NCBI GenBank assembly: GCA_029204225.1
Contig: CM055106.1
Location: forward strand, 7,411,156-7,475,155
Direction: 5' to 3'
Source: Diphasiastrum complanatum
Lineage: Eukaryota; Streptophyta; Lycopodiopsida; Lycopodiales; Lycopodiaceae
DNA: 64,000 nt
A model generated the notes under the pieces. The model saw only the letters and a list, made by a program, of their open reading frames with translations. It searched no databases and was not told where the DNA came from. This document shows positions 8,561 to 19,755 of this stretch, piece by piece (position 1 is the stretch's first letter; every line of letters begins with the position of its first letter). Position numbers and translations under genes: made by a program.

Positions 8561-10210
8561 ATGAACGATAGTGAGGAAGAATCATTATCATATGACTCAT
8601 TACCTAAATCATTGAGTAGAAGTTCATGTTTGAAAAGAGAGAGTACTTCAATCACTCTTATGTTGAAGGTACTAAGGATTCTTTTCTTGGCTTCTAATAT
8701 TCAAGAGTCTTCTACTTCTTATGGTGCAACTATCAAGAGGGAGGTTTCTAACTTTTGTGGTGCTAGCATTAAGAGGGAGTCTTGTGAAGGAAAGGGCAAT
8801 GGAAGAGTGGTTCTTGGGAAGATCCAAAGCATGGATCTAACATCTCTTCATCAACTCAAAGAATTCTATGATTGTGGTGGATTGTTCATTCATGGTCAAG
8901 ATGGCAAAAGGTTGGTTGAAGAAGACTACATGGAGCAACTCAAGTGGCAACTTCTTCAAGGCAAGGGAGATATCATTGGTGAGCTTATTGAGGTTTGTTA
9001 TGAACTCAAGAGGGCTGTTTTGATTAGGTTTGATACTCATCTTCACCTACTCTACTTCATGTTAAATGGAAATGTTGGAATCTATCTTTTGGTTTATGAT
9101 GGTGGCATTGTTTTCACTAACTATAGTGAAGGGTCAAATTTGAGCATTGATGAGATCTTGTGGGATCTTAATCATGTGTTTGAGAGGGAGTATCTTCAGA
9201 GTTTCAGATCTGAAGATGTTCACATATGCAAGATCTTTGATGTCTTATTGGAAGATCAAGAGGTTGATCTTGGATTGCTTCATCAACACCAAGAGACAAG
9301 TGGCAATTCGAAGCTAGTGAAAAGCATCAAAGAAGAGACAAATGGTCAAGGCATTTTGGATCTGTTTTTACAGGTTCTTGAAGGTTCAAGTAAGGTCTTT
9401 GGAGCTGCAAGGAAGTGTCTTCTTACTCTACCTCACTTGCCTAATCTCATGTATGAACATTGTTATGTCAATGTGTTGAAATTGTCAAATTTCAATAAAA
9501 CTAGTTCCATAGTTTTGCATCCTTTGGATCTTGGAGATGGAATAGTTATCATTGCTGGTTTGTATGATCAAGTACATGAATTCATTCAGATCTTGAAAGG
9601 TATTGAAGTGGTCAATATGTTTTCTTTTGAACAAAGTTCAAGATCTAGTATTCTAGTGTTGGCAAATTGGCAACTTGTTGACATTGTAGGATCAAGCGTT
9701 GTGTGCAAATCTTGTGGAGGTACTTCAAGTATTTCAAGTTCAGGTTTTGGTCATTCAAATGGAGTAGGGAACACATCTTTTTGGCATTCATTCACTCAAA
9801 GGCTTTCATGGATTGAAGATCTACAAAGGCAAGGTGGTGATGGAAGTTCATTCATGGAGATACATGTTGCATTCACTATATGTATAGTGAAATGTGGAGG
9901 AGGCATGCAAACACTTGTTGATCACTTTCATTTACAACTTGTTTGCTGCTATTTTACAGAGAAACCAGAGATGGATACATGGAGGAATTCATTAATTGAG
10001 ATTCTATGTTCTTTTACATGTACCATTTTTATGATTCTATGTAAAATTGATGTAAGAAATAGTGAAGCATCCTATATGGACACTATTATCTATATCAATT
10101 ATGTTGTGTCCTATTTTGTACATATTAGGATCCTTGAGAAGAGATCTATTCTGATGATGGAGATCATTCTTAAGTTGGAACAAAGTAGTGTTGTAAAACT
10201 AGCAAGTTAA
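8561..10210 (+). CDS. E2 ORF2: pol-derived ORF without catalytic motifs
   Basis: The frame is open from 8516, directly after the gag stop and in register with gag; the first ATG is 8561, giving 549 residues. No intact known domain is visible. Local resemblance to copia pol appears in the right order: twin GATIKRE/GASIKRE stretches recall the integrase GIKRE...QQNG segment; DCGGLFIHG recalls RT motif A (DVTNAFLNG in E3); VEEDYMEQ recalls EEEIYMEQ; LYFMLNGN recalls LYFRLNDN; and LLVYDGG stands where E3 has IYVDD. A second RT-like segment, LGDGIVIIAG, lies near 9530-9560. Catalytic residues are lost but the frame is open to 10207. Two hydrophobic stretches near the C-terminus (about 9990-10125) could be membrane-associated or just RT core strands. 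The origin is inferred and the function unknown. Confidence 0.7.
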   Translation: MNDSEEESLSYDSLPKSLSRSSCLKRESTSITLMLKVLRILFLASNIQESSTSYGATIKREVSNFCGASIKRESCEGKGNGRVVLGKIQSMDLTSLHQLKEFYDCGGLFIHGQDGKRLVEEDYMEQLKWQLLQGKGDIIGELIEVCYELKRAVLIRFDTHLHLLYFMLNGNVGIYLLVYDGGIVFTNYSEGSNLSIDEILWDLNHVFEREYLQSFRSEDVHICKIFDVLLEDQEVDLGLLHQHQETSGNSKLVKSIKEETNGQGILDLFLQVLEGSSKVFGAARKCLLTLPHLPNLMYEHCYVNVLKLSNFNKTSSIVLHPLDLGDGIVIIAGLYDQVHEFIQILKGIEVVNMFSFEQSSRSSILVLANWQLVDIVGSSVVCKSCGGTSSISSSGFGHSNGVGNTSFWHSFTQRLSWIEDLQRQGGDGSSFMEIHVAFTICIVKCGGGMQTLVDHFHLQLVCCYFTEKPEMDTWRNSLIEILCSFTCTIFMILCKIDVRNSEASYMDTIIYINYVVSYFVHIRILEKRSILMMEIILKLEQSSVVKLAS

Positions 10211-10223
10211 GTTGAAGAGGGAG
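10211..10223 (+). other. E2 polypurine tract
   Basis: GTTGAAGAGGGAG abuts the right LTR. The same purine tract abuts the E3 3' LTR, so both elements would prime plus-strand DNA alike. Confidence 0.85.
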
Positions 10224-10870
10224 TGTGAAAATTGTCAACATTTCCTTGTCTAGTTTTAGGCCAAAATTGCTAAAAATGGCACATAGTTTAGGATCTGACT
10301 TTTCACACGTGTGAAACAGGTCTAGATATTTTTAGTAAGTGTATTTTTTCAGTATGAAGAAGTGTCAAACTTCAAGACCTTCGAAATGAGTCCATTTTCA
10401 TGTATTTTGGACATATATGCCAATTTTACCTATATAGGGCATATTTTAGGTAAGGAGGGTCTAGAGAGAGGAGAGAGAGTCATCTCTCTCAGCTATATAT
10501 AGCAGGTAGGCCGTGGAGAAACAGGTTGGAGCAGATCCATTGTATTCATTTGCTTAATGAGAGATTTTTCTATTGGGTTCTCCTTCCATTGTTGGCATTG
10601 TGTAGTGATTGAGTTCAAGCTTTGTGTGTATGATCTTAGGTGCTTTCCAAAAGTGGTAGGCTGATGTATTATGGACTGTATAATGCTATTTTGGGCCGCA
10701 CTTGATGTTTATGGAAGTTTCCATTTGTGATAAATGCTTTTTGATCAAGTTCTTTGCATTCTAGGTAGCATAGAATGTGTTGCCAATTCCTAGCTTATGT
10801 AGTTTGGAGTGCAAGCATTCAAGCCAATGATCTTGGAGTTTAGATCCACTTAGGATCTGTATTTTTCACA
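10224..10870 (+). repeat. E2 right LTR
   Basis: This 647-bp direct repeat of 5299-5945 has one visible difference (T at 10451). It carries the G-box palindrome at 10304-10313 and the TATA-like element at 10493-10502. Confidence 0.95.
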
Positions 10871-10875
10871 TGTTC
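10871..10875. repeat. Target-site duplication of E2, right copy
   Basis: TGTTC matches 5294-5298. Confidence 0.95.
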
Positions 10876-11540
10876 TTCCTCTCGCAAAAATTCATCTCAA
10901 AATTCGTTGTATTGCCTTTGTTCCACTTTTGGGTCCGGGTAGGCTTTTGGTAATGTGGAGGCTATCAAATGGCTTCCATGTAGGTCAGCTGATTTTCCAC
11001 AGTGCTGCTGCTGTTCTTGTTGTTGACGTTGTGCTCTAGTAAGAACTCTAATAGGTTCGGATGAGATATGACGTGCTAGGAGAATCCTACTAGGTTGTTT
11101 AGGACAATCCTTGAAACTGTGTTTATGTACATAGTCGGGACATTTCGCATGGTATTGGTTTATAACTTTACAGTCAGCCATGAAATGTCGTGTTTCGTCA
11201 CAAATAAAGCAGCGGTTGCTCATGGGTCCCGTGGCGATGGCATAACCATCTTGGATGGCTAGCTGTGCTGGGTTTTCTGGTGGTGTGGAATACTTAGCTT
11301 GTTTGCATGAGAATGAGTTGTCTGTTTGATAATGTTGAGAACTAACAGATGGAAGTGTTGTATGAGCATGAGTTGTCGGTTTGATAATGGTGATGACTAG
11401 ATGATGGAATTGTTGTATCATTGTGATATGATTGATCGTACGAGTTTTCTACAAGATGTGCTTGGGCAGATTCTCGAGGATGTCTATGTTTTTGTGCTCC
11501 TAGATCTTGTTGTCCTCTTGGTGCTGGTCCTAAGAGCGCC
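10876..11540 (-). pseudogene. gag: Gypsy gag/nucleocapsid (right half of the split element)
   Basis: The minus-strand frame contains a perfect CCHC knuckle, CFICDETRHFMADC, followed by a second Cys/His cluster, CPDYVHKHSFKDC, then a basic Gln-rich stretch. It belongs to the nucleocapsid of the gypsy element whose pol lies at 2317-5298. Across the E2 insertion the frame runs on in register after a single TGA near 10897, which gives a coherent protein and confirms the split. The upstream end joins a different gypsy fragment at about 11540. Confidence 0.8.
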
Positions 11541-11559
11541 AACTGAAAGTGATCCTTTA

Positions 11560-11760
11560 TGGTGACTACATTCAAAGCCTTTAGATTAACACTTATTTGC
11601 ATCTTGCCATTTTTCTTTGGTACAATCACAATTGGTGGTACCCATTCAATATGCTCAATTCCACACATGAAATCAACATCCAATAATTGTTGTAACTCCT
11701 CCTTTCCATGTAATTTGGATTACATTGATAGAATCAGCTCACTTTAAGAACTGCATCTAG
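11560..11760 (-). pseudogene. rt: Gypsy RT fingers scrap
   Basis: The minus reading has HIEWVPPIVIVPKKNGKM followed by VNLKALNVVTIKDHF, the start of a gypsy reverse transcriptase. Motifs A to C are absent: the frame passes directly into nucleocapsid-like sequence of the neighbouring element, so the rest of RT was deleted or replaced. Confidence 0.75.
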
Positions 11761-11788
11761 TACCAATGGAATGGCATGTTGTACAAAC

Positions 11789-12085
11789 CTATTGGAAATA
11801 CCTACCAGGTCTCGATAGGACCAAGCAAAAAATAAGATTGACTCCAAAACCATCATCAATCATTGTTTCCTCTTGATCAAAATTTTTATGTTGGATTGGC
11901 AAGGCGATGTTGTGGTGCTCACTTTCCCATGTTGCGCCTATATTGAGAATTTCATTTGAATCTTCAAATGTATCATGAAATAAAAGTTCACACTGGACGT
12001 TAGATTCCGTTTTAAATAATTGGTCTGCCAATGCTTCCCTTACATGAGGTACTATTAGCAAAAACTCTCCAAGAGTTAGATCCAT
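11789..12085 (-). pseudogene. pro: Gypsy protease scrap
   Basis: The minus frame of 98 codons reads LGEFLLIVP...GATWESEHHNIALPIQH then MIDDGFGVNLI. It matches the intact-looking plus-strand copy at 53690-54298 (LGEFLKLVP, GTTWESEQKNITLPIQH, VIDGGSGVNLIS). The Ser or Thr after the first Gly of the active-site triplet is lost, and the fold is cut off just after it by a deletion. Confidence 0.75.
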
Positions 12086-13130
12086 TTTTTTTTAGAGTCT
12101 AACTTTTATGAGTCCCATTTGTGAAAAATGGTTTAGTCATCTTTAAGGGCTCCTCTCGATGATGTAACTGAGTTTTTACATTCGTTTTTTGATGAGAGCT
12201 ATGTAATAGATTCAGTAGATCTTCATAAATAATGGGTATAGGTGACAACTCTAACAGCTTCCATTGCCTCTTCTGCTTGAAGATCTTTAATCCATTGTCT
12301 CATATTATGATATCTTTTCTTTTTGGATTGCATATTTGGATAAACTCCACGTGTGGAAGGTTGATAGTTCGTTGGTACTATTTCTATAGAAAACAAATTC
12401 AACTAAATTGAGACTATATTCATATTTTGAGACTTAAGTAGATTTATTTTTGAGACTTCTTAGCCATATCAAATGTTAATTAATTGTTTCCAAGTATATA
12501 TCCTTCCCATATGACAACAACATTAGATTTAACCTTATTAGTTATACATTCTTAATATTCAATAGATGAATTGCATGATGAGATTTTATATTTGAGAATA
12601 GGAATACTCTCAAAATAGTTGAATTTGTGTTATAGGTCATGGATCAGGAACGACTTTCTTATGCTTCTAAGTTCTTATAGATACCATTGCTGGTGCAGCT
12701 AGTTCAATTGCCTTCCTTTGAGATGTGCATGAGCTTGGCTTTATAGTTTGTCTTGTTCTGATTGATATCATATTGACTAGCATAGTTGTAATTGGTGTTG
12801 TTACCTTTGGTCTAGCTATATAATCTTTCTAACAATGTCCATATCCGCATTCCTGAAAGAATGGTGTGAATTTGCCTTTATTTGGACATTCAGTTATACA
12901 ATGATTTTCTCCACAACTACGCACCATACATTCTCCTTGTTAGGATATTGTTGTTGCATTGTATCACTTTGTTGGTAATCTTGCTAACCTTAGCATGATG
13001 ATCTTCTAATGCCTTCAATTTAGCATCGAACTAAGCTTGCATCTGCTCCATTTGTGTCTATTGGTTTTTACCAAGTTTTTCAAGCTCATCCATCATCAAT
13101 TCTATAGTAGCTCATCCACATGGGGAACAT

Positions 13131-13400
13131 AGCTCACTCACTAGTAGAGATTGTCAATTTAGAAACTAGAAACAACAATGTAGCTTTGTGTTGATGCATC
13201 ACATCAAAAAATATGAATATATGTATCTGAAATTTAAATGACCTGAAAATGGCTTTTGATCATATAGATCCAACCACAACACAAATTAGAAAAGATTTGA
13301 TCAAAACAAATGTAGACAAATGCACAAAATCATGTTAGATTGAAGGTAGCCTACAATCACTACTTATTTTGGAATACTTATTAGTTTTGGCTGCTAGCAA
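13131..13400. other. No gene seen
   Basis: AT-rich sequence between the gypsy scrap and a diverged LTR. A short piece near 13300-13320 (AACAAATGTAGACAAATG) also occurs in the E5 LTR family. Nothing else is recognised. Confidence 0.4.
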
Positions 13401-13412
13401 GCTCTAATACCT
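13401..13412 (-). other. Degenerate copia primer binding site
   Basis: On the minus strand this reads AGGTATTAGAGC, two changes from TGGTATCAGAGC, and directly follows the LTR-like segment. Confidence 0.65.
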
Positions 13413-14064
13413 ACGAAATTTTAAGATCTAATGATTATCGTAAAGTTGGATCGAGACCAATAGCAATTTCATAACAAATCACTTATAAAATTGTTAGACT
13501 TTTTGTACACAATCTCACTAGTTTGTTCAAGATCACTCTACCAAAATGAAATAGAATCAACACATGTTTAGATCTAATTTTATTCTTTGTGAACAGGCTA
13601 TACAATAGAAATAATGCATTTAATTCCTTCCTCCAATAGAAATTGAATAAGCATACATCAAGTATTCTACACAAATGTAGAAGAGAACCAAAGATAAGAT
13701 GATAGTACTGCCTCCAAAGCTGTCAAAAGTTGAACATCTCTTAGATTTTGCTATTCTAATGTAGAGCCTACTATTTATAGCTGAGAGTGATGACTCTCTC
13801 TCTTGCTCTATATTGTTTTGGCCTAGATTATCCAAAACTTGACCTAAATTAGTCATATTGGCCAAAATTGCCAAGTAAAGCTAAAAATGAAGTTTTGTGT
13901 GTACAAGTTACTAAATGAACTTGGACCCAACTTTAAAATGGTCATGTATACGAGTTTTGCATGTGTGAAATAACCACATGCACTTTATTTGCTAATTTGG
14001 CCTCATTCAGGCTCAAATTGCCAAACTAATAGAAAGCTAAAAAAACTAGTTGACAATTTTAACA
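13413..14064 (-). repeat. Diverged LTR related to E2/E3 LTRs
   Basis: The minus strand starts TGTTAAAATTGTCAACTAG at 14064 and ends at the primer site, 652 bp in length, close to the 647 bp of E2. It keeps the GAGAGAGTCAT...AGCTAT core-promoter region (about 13770-13810 on plus). The internal region it should lead into is missing, so it is an orphan 5' LTR. Confidence 0.7.
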
Positions 14065-14935
14065 TTAACTATTGTGGCTTTTGATAGGGACAAGCCATAG
14101 AACCCTATCATAGGATTTTTTAACTTCTCTATGATTGATGGATGCTAGAACAAGTTGCCAAAACTTGTCAACCCAATGGTTTTGTAGTGTAACATCGAGC
14201 GCTTGCCATCTAATGAATAATAATGAATATATATTTGATTTCATTGCACAAAGTTGTGTGCCATCCGAGTTTCTGACATTGGGCTTGTACCTCAAAAATG
14301 ACAACAAAATCATTTAAGAAAACAAATAGCAAACAATTATGATACTTCAAATATGAAACTTATGCTAAGCATAGAATACGTCAAAATTTTACACTTCAAA
14401 TAATTATTAGAATTAAAATCTTATCATACATCATTCTATTTCAATATTGTAAAAAGTCCAAAAAGTTGCCTGAACTGAAGCAAACTACCATCTTGAATAA
14501 AAAACAACAACCTTCGAGATAGAAGAGGTTGTGACCGCGAGGAAATCTTGCATCACGCTTTGTATTTCAGTGTATTTGAAAGGAAAATTTGCATCATTTA
14601 ATGATTCTTCATTTCAAACTGTATGGAACATATGCTATACACAATGGGTAGGACTTTTGTTTCAAGAATTTGGCAATTTCTCTATAGTCTCCTTCCTTTA
14701 TGGTGTAGAAGCACGACTGATCATCATCGACATTTTTGAAAAGGTAGATCTCTAGTTGATCCTCCTTTGTAATAGTCTCACCTTGTACAACCTCTCTCTA
14801 TCTCTCTTCTCTACCTTCGTCTTTAAAATGTGTTGTTCATGCAATAAAAAGCTCACGGCTTCAAAGAATGCATGCACAACTTTAAAAAAGTCCAACATTA
14901 CAAGGATCAATTTAGAGTAAAACTGTCTAACCAAA
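14065..14935. other. No gene seen
   Basis: About 870 bp of AT-rich sequence. Short open frames exist on both strands but none shows a known motif or codon pattern worth calling. Confidence 0.5.
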
Positions 14936-15967
<1,032 letters not shown>

Positions 15968-16024
15968 TTATGGAAATAACATGGAATATTTTAAAAATTC
16001 CAGGCTCTTGTACTAAGTCCAAAC

Positions 16025-16857
16025 TGTGGAAAAAGTACAAAAAGGACCAAGTGTGGATCCTAATCTGATCCTCAAGAGGGATTGGTTGTCAGATTACTTG
16101 ATCTATCAATCTACTTCAGATTAAGATCAATCTAGATCAATTCTAGACACAAAATCCTAACAAGAACAATCATTAATTGAAGGTAAGTGTACTTTCTGGT
16201 TTCACACTTGTGAAACACTGTCTGAGTACAAAATCCAACCTGAAAATCAAGTACACATTGATAGAACCTCAAAACAATCAAAACAAATGTAGACAAATGG
16301 AGAGAATCACTCAAAATTGCTTCCAAAACCAAGATTGGTGTCTCACATTGATTATGGCCAAATGTGGCTCTATATATACAATAAGTGGGAGCTCGTGGTA
16401 CTGATCATCCCTATGATCCCACATGTGTGAAGGTGCTTTTTCATATGATGATTCATCATGCAAAACTGACACTTGGACAAAACCTTCTATTTTGAGCACT
16501 TTTGGTCCATTTTTCTTCTATATGGAGATCTACTTGGAAATCTTCTAGAAGTCAAAATTCGTCTACTTCAGCTTATGACACACATGTGAGCTGTCCTCTA
16601 CACATGGGATATGACACCTAACCAAAGGATGTGGATCATGCAATCAATAGATTGATGCCATGTGTCATATGTCTAGAAAACTAGTTTTTGGCCTTTTTAG
16701 CCACTAGAACTTGAATTAAATCATATGTACAACCTATATGGTTATGTTACATGACAAGTACACTATTTTCACACGTGGAAATAGGCTCCACACATGTGTA
16801 ATCATCCTATATACATGATTTTTGGCCTCTACCAAGCTTATTTTTGCATTTTTCACA
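16025..16857 (-). repeat. Solo LTR of the E5 family
   Basis: This 833-bp sequence is homologous along its whole length to the E5 LTRs (57772-58604 and 62265-63099). In E5 orientation it starts TGTGAAAAATGC at 16857 and ends at 16025. No primer site, internal region or second LTR adjoins. The flanking 5-mers (CAAAC and TGAAT) do not match, so the target duplication has decayed or was lost. It is the normal product of LTR-LTR recombination. Confidence 0.85.
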
Positions 16858-17017
16858 TGAATGCTAGTTGAATAAAGTAGAGAGTCAGAAGTATTAGAAA
16901 TGGGCAACCACTTGGCATCTTGCATGTGTAAGCATTGGATCCCTTACTTCTTTTTTTTTTGTTGTAAAGGATCCACATTTTGATAATAGAAGAATACTCT
17001 GCCCATTTGAGTCTCCA

Positions 17018-17020
17018 CCC

Positions 17021-17104
<84 letters not shown>
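17018..17104. repeat. C14 run plus (CT)n microsatellite
   Basis: Fourteen C residues lead into about 37 CT units, at the same relative place as the CT tract in copy A. Confidence 0.98.
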
Positions 17105-17107
<3 letters not shown>

Positions 17108-17224
17108 GTTCGGGCCTAGACAATAGTGCACAGGAAAGATGGGAGGCCCGAGGAGCTCGATTTGGAGGGAAGAGAAAGGGGGCGGGGGGGGTCATGGCAA
17201 GATAACTTAAAGTTTTCTCTTAAG

Positions 17225-17755
17225 AAAACTTGAGTGGTGGGTGTGAATTCTTTAAAAAGGAACTTCTTTATCTTGGTCGTAAGATCACCTCTTTTGGGAT
17301 CAAGATTGACGAGGAAAAGGTGAAGACGGTAGTGGAATGACCAGTACCTCAAATGGTTCGTGAACTTAAGTCATTCTTAGATTTCATTGTGTTTTTTTGT
17401 AGATTTGCAGAGGAGTACTCAAAGATTACTGCGCCTCTCAACAATATGTTGAAAGGAGTGAAAAGGAAATGCTACGGATTGCACATGAAAATGTCCAGTG
17501 TGCCAATGATAGGGATCGACATTATGCAAATATGGAAAGATCACTGGGAGACTTTCAAGTAGGAGATTGGGTATATTTGAGAATCTTGAAGGATACTAGT
17601 GTAATGCGTACCGACAAGAAGTATAAATTGTCCCCTAGATATAGAGGTTCGTATCAGATCTTGAAATAGATCAGATCCTTAGCTTACCAATTGAAACTCC
17701 CGGAAGGATCTCAAATGCATCCCTTATTTCATGTAAGCCAACTCAATTCTTAACA
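17225..17755 (+). pseudogene. Gypsy RT-thumb/integrase C-terminus deletion relic
   Basis: Plus-strand reading gives FFKKELLYLGRKI, FGIKIDEEKVKTVVE, a stop, then PQMVRELKSFLDF and SKITAPLN, the region after RT motif C in gypsy elements. From about 17460 another frame gives FQVGDWVYLRI, YKLSPRYRGSYQIL, a stop, and AYQLKLPEG...HPLFHVSQL, the C-terminal end of gypsy integrase. RNase H and the integrase core are missing, so one large internal deletion joined the two ends. Confidence 0.85.
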
Positions 17756-17769
17756 TAACGACTATTGAA

Positions 17770-18060
17770 GTGTTGTTGGATTCATATATAACTTTTAAAG
17801 AATCCCAAGCTTCATTGGCTAAAGTGCAAGTGGCAACTTCCTTGAGAAGATCATTACTAACATTCATTTTCACACAATGTAATGCTAGTCTTGCCCTCGT
17901 ACTTCACCAATTCTTATCCTCCTAGAGGTTCATCCTCTTCATCTAGGACAAGATCATAGAGGTCTTTGAGCACTATGAGTGACTTCATCCTCACTTTCCA
18001 TATTGAGTAGTTTGCAAAAACTAATCTCTCACTAGCTTCCAAGAGGAATAATCAAGTAAT
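17770..18060 (-). pseudogene. gag: Copia gag scrap
   Basis: The minus reading contains ASERLVFANYSIWKVRMKSL, then HCVKMNVSNDLLKEVATC and EAWDSLKVIYESN, the N-terminal UBN2 region of copia gag, with stops and a frameshift between. It resembles E3 and E4 Gag but is shorter and broken. No zinc knuckle or pol follows. Confidence 0.75.
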
Positions 18061-18849
18061 CTCATCTGGCTAGTGGTTTGTAGTATGAATGTACTTCTCG
18101 ATCCTCCCTAAGTTCTTTTCCATAATTTGGCTCACTTACAACTCACTGGATTGTTCAAAAAGAGACAAGTAGTAAGATCAAAGTGGTCTTGATTCAAAAT
18201 ACTATCTTGAAGGATTCTATAAAGTATGGCTCAAGACAATTGAATAGATTTGATTCTAGAAGTTCACAAAGACTTCACTTGAATTGAATGACTAAAAATA
18301 GACTTTTAGCCTTCCAAAAGACTTCTAGTCTTAACCCTCTTACCCACTAAGATTGAATGAAAGTATGATGAGTGCAATTCAAATTGTAATCAAATCACAT
18401 CAAAAAAATCTACGATTTCGATAGAATAATGACTCTCTTACACCCCTTCTTTTTGATGATCCAACAAGATGTAAAGCCACTTTTAAAGACTTCTTCTCAG
18501 CACATATTAATTGGATTTAATGATAAAAAGTCAAATTTCAATAATAAAAAATGATCTTTGATGTTTTCTCTTTAATTTTCGCATCAAAAATCTCATCAAG
18601 ATTATGTGTAGAAAAATTATGGGGATCCTACCAATAACAGATTTTAAATGTAGGTACAACAGCTCTCCACACATTTGAAAAGTACCCCTGTAGCCCACTA
18701 TCTGCTTTAGACCTCAAATTTTGAGGCAATCACTAAGTATAGGCTCACTCTCTCAAAACTAGATTTGTAGTATCAAACTTGCTAAATTTGGACTTGGTTT
18801 TGATCAACAATTAAACTCGTGTACTTGGATCTGATTGTCGTAAAATGGT
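18061..18849. other. No gene seen
   Basis: AT-rich sequence to the left edge of a gypsy LTR. It may include the leader of the gag scrap at 17770-18060, since it lies on its 5' side. No motif was found. Confidence 0.4.
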
Positions 18850-19576
18850 GGTCGTGAGCGCAGCGGAGGCTTGGTTGCTCAGAGCGTAGGCGTGTAGGAA
18901 CGAAAATGCAACAGTTAGCAACATAAATATTCAAGTAGAAGAATTCATATAGTTCACACAAAAGAATGGCGTAGTAGTAAGACAAAAATTGCACTATGAT
19001 AAATATCAAGAGTGAGTACAATGGCTTGAGCATATTTTAGATTTCAGCATGAATGGAACATCTAGATCTAACTCTAACATCCATTAACCCTAAGCATTAA
19101 CACTACTCCATGAACACTAAGGTCCACAATAGAGCCAAAGAAAGCATGAAAGATGGAGGAAAAATGATAGAGAGCAAGGACATTCATAAATCCATTTCAC
19201 AAGAGAACCAATCTGCTTTATTGAAATGAAGATATGTACATGTGTAAGAAACTCAAGTTGGTCCCTTTTTATAGTAGAGAGGAGGACCTTGGACTCTGAA
19301 TCCTATTGGTCCATTTCTGCCTCCCTAATTATTCAAACTTAAAAAAGAGTGAGAACCCATTCAGATTGGAGGGAAACCCAACTTTATTCACTAACTTGAC
19401 ATTTAGGCCCTACGACATTAAAAGTCCGCAAAAAGGCCTAAAGACCTTTTATTGACTTTCTAATTAATCCAATCTCTATGTGATCATCGGGTTGGACTTA
19501 CGCACGTAGGGTGCCAAATCCCTCTCACTTATTAACTAGGGTTAGGGTGGCCTTGGGATCCGCAAACCCTCCAACA
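18850..19576 (-). repeat. Gypsy 3' LTR (family G), minus orientation
   Basis: On the minus strand it begins TGTTGGAGGGTTTGCGG at 19576. It matches the plus-strand LTR at 22752 for at least 560 bp, and part of the LTR at 57739-57771 and 63100-63437. A purine tract precedes it, so it is the 3' LTR of a minus-strand element whose interior is 19577-22740. The far end near 18850 is approximate. Confidence 0.75.
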
Positions 19577-19590
19577 GTATCCCCCACCAA
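19577..19590 (-). other. Polypurine tract of gypsy family G
   Basis: The minus strand reads GGTGGGGGATAC directly before the LTR start TGTTGG. Confidence 0.7.
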
Positions 19591-19755
19591 AACTGGTGGC
19601 GGTCTCACGACACCTGCGAGATGCAGTTACTGTGGATTTTTATTTGCATCATGTCAAACCTTTATTAAATGATACTGCACCTTTTCCATGAAATCGAGTT
19701 GGGCAGAGTTGAAATCTAGGTTCTGCGACAAAAAACAACTGCGGGCTCCGACGAT

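Larger units (their letters stand above)
5299..10870 (+). mobile_element. E2: young non-autonomous copia-type LTR retrotransposon
   Basis: The element is 5572 bp and complete: 5-bp target duplication, two 647-bp LTRs beginning TGTG and ending CACA, a tRNA-Met-type primer site, a leader of about 1.17 kb, gag with a zinc knuckle, a second long frame, and a polypurine tract. It has no protease DSG motif, no integrase D,D35E and no RT YVDD. By eye the LTRs differ at one base (A5526 versus T10451), which implies very recent insertion. It resembles the known TR-GAG class (terminal repeats plus gag) but has an added ORF derived from pol. It interrupts an older minus-strand gypsy. Its likely helper family is represented by E3. 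Confidence 0.95.
11541..13130 (-). mobile_element. Second decayed gypsy fragment (NC, PR, RT scraps)
   Basis: On the minus strand, from right to left, are a degenerate zinc-knuckle region at about 12840-12950 (CGENHCITEC, then FQECGYGHC), a coiled segment with QMEQMQA near 13050, a protease scrap at 11789-12085, and an RT fingers scrap at 11560-11683 reading WVPPIVIVPKKNGKMQISVN. Between protease and RT the pre-RT FAWSYRDLVGI motif is visible at about 11800-11830. Large internal deletions and many stops show an old dead copy that abuts the gag end of the first gypsy. Confidence 0.7.
15968..17104 (+). repeat. Direct repeat copy B, split by a solo LTR
   Basis: This second copy of the 14936-15539 repeat is interrupted at 16025-16857. 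Copy A shows the uninterrupted version around 15018-15030 (AAGCCCAAACGCTACTT). The right part resumes with GCTAGTTGAATAAAGTAG and again ends in a C14 run and a CT tract. Confidence 0.65.

Noticed and set aside
8561-10210. Envelope-like gene in E2 because of two hydrophobic C-terminal stretches
   Set aside because: No signal peptide, cleavage site or surface/transmembrane layout is visible, and the order of RT-like and integrase-like segments explains the ORF better.
19020-19580. Independent promoter or gene upstream region
   Set aside because: Homology to the LTRs at 22752 and 63100 explains it.
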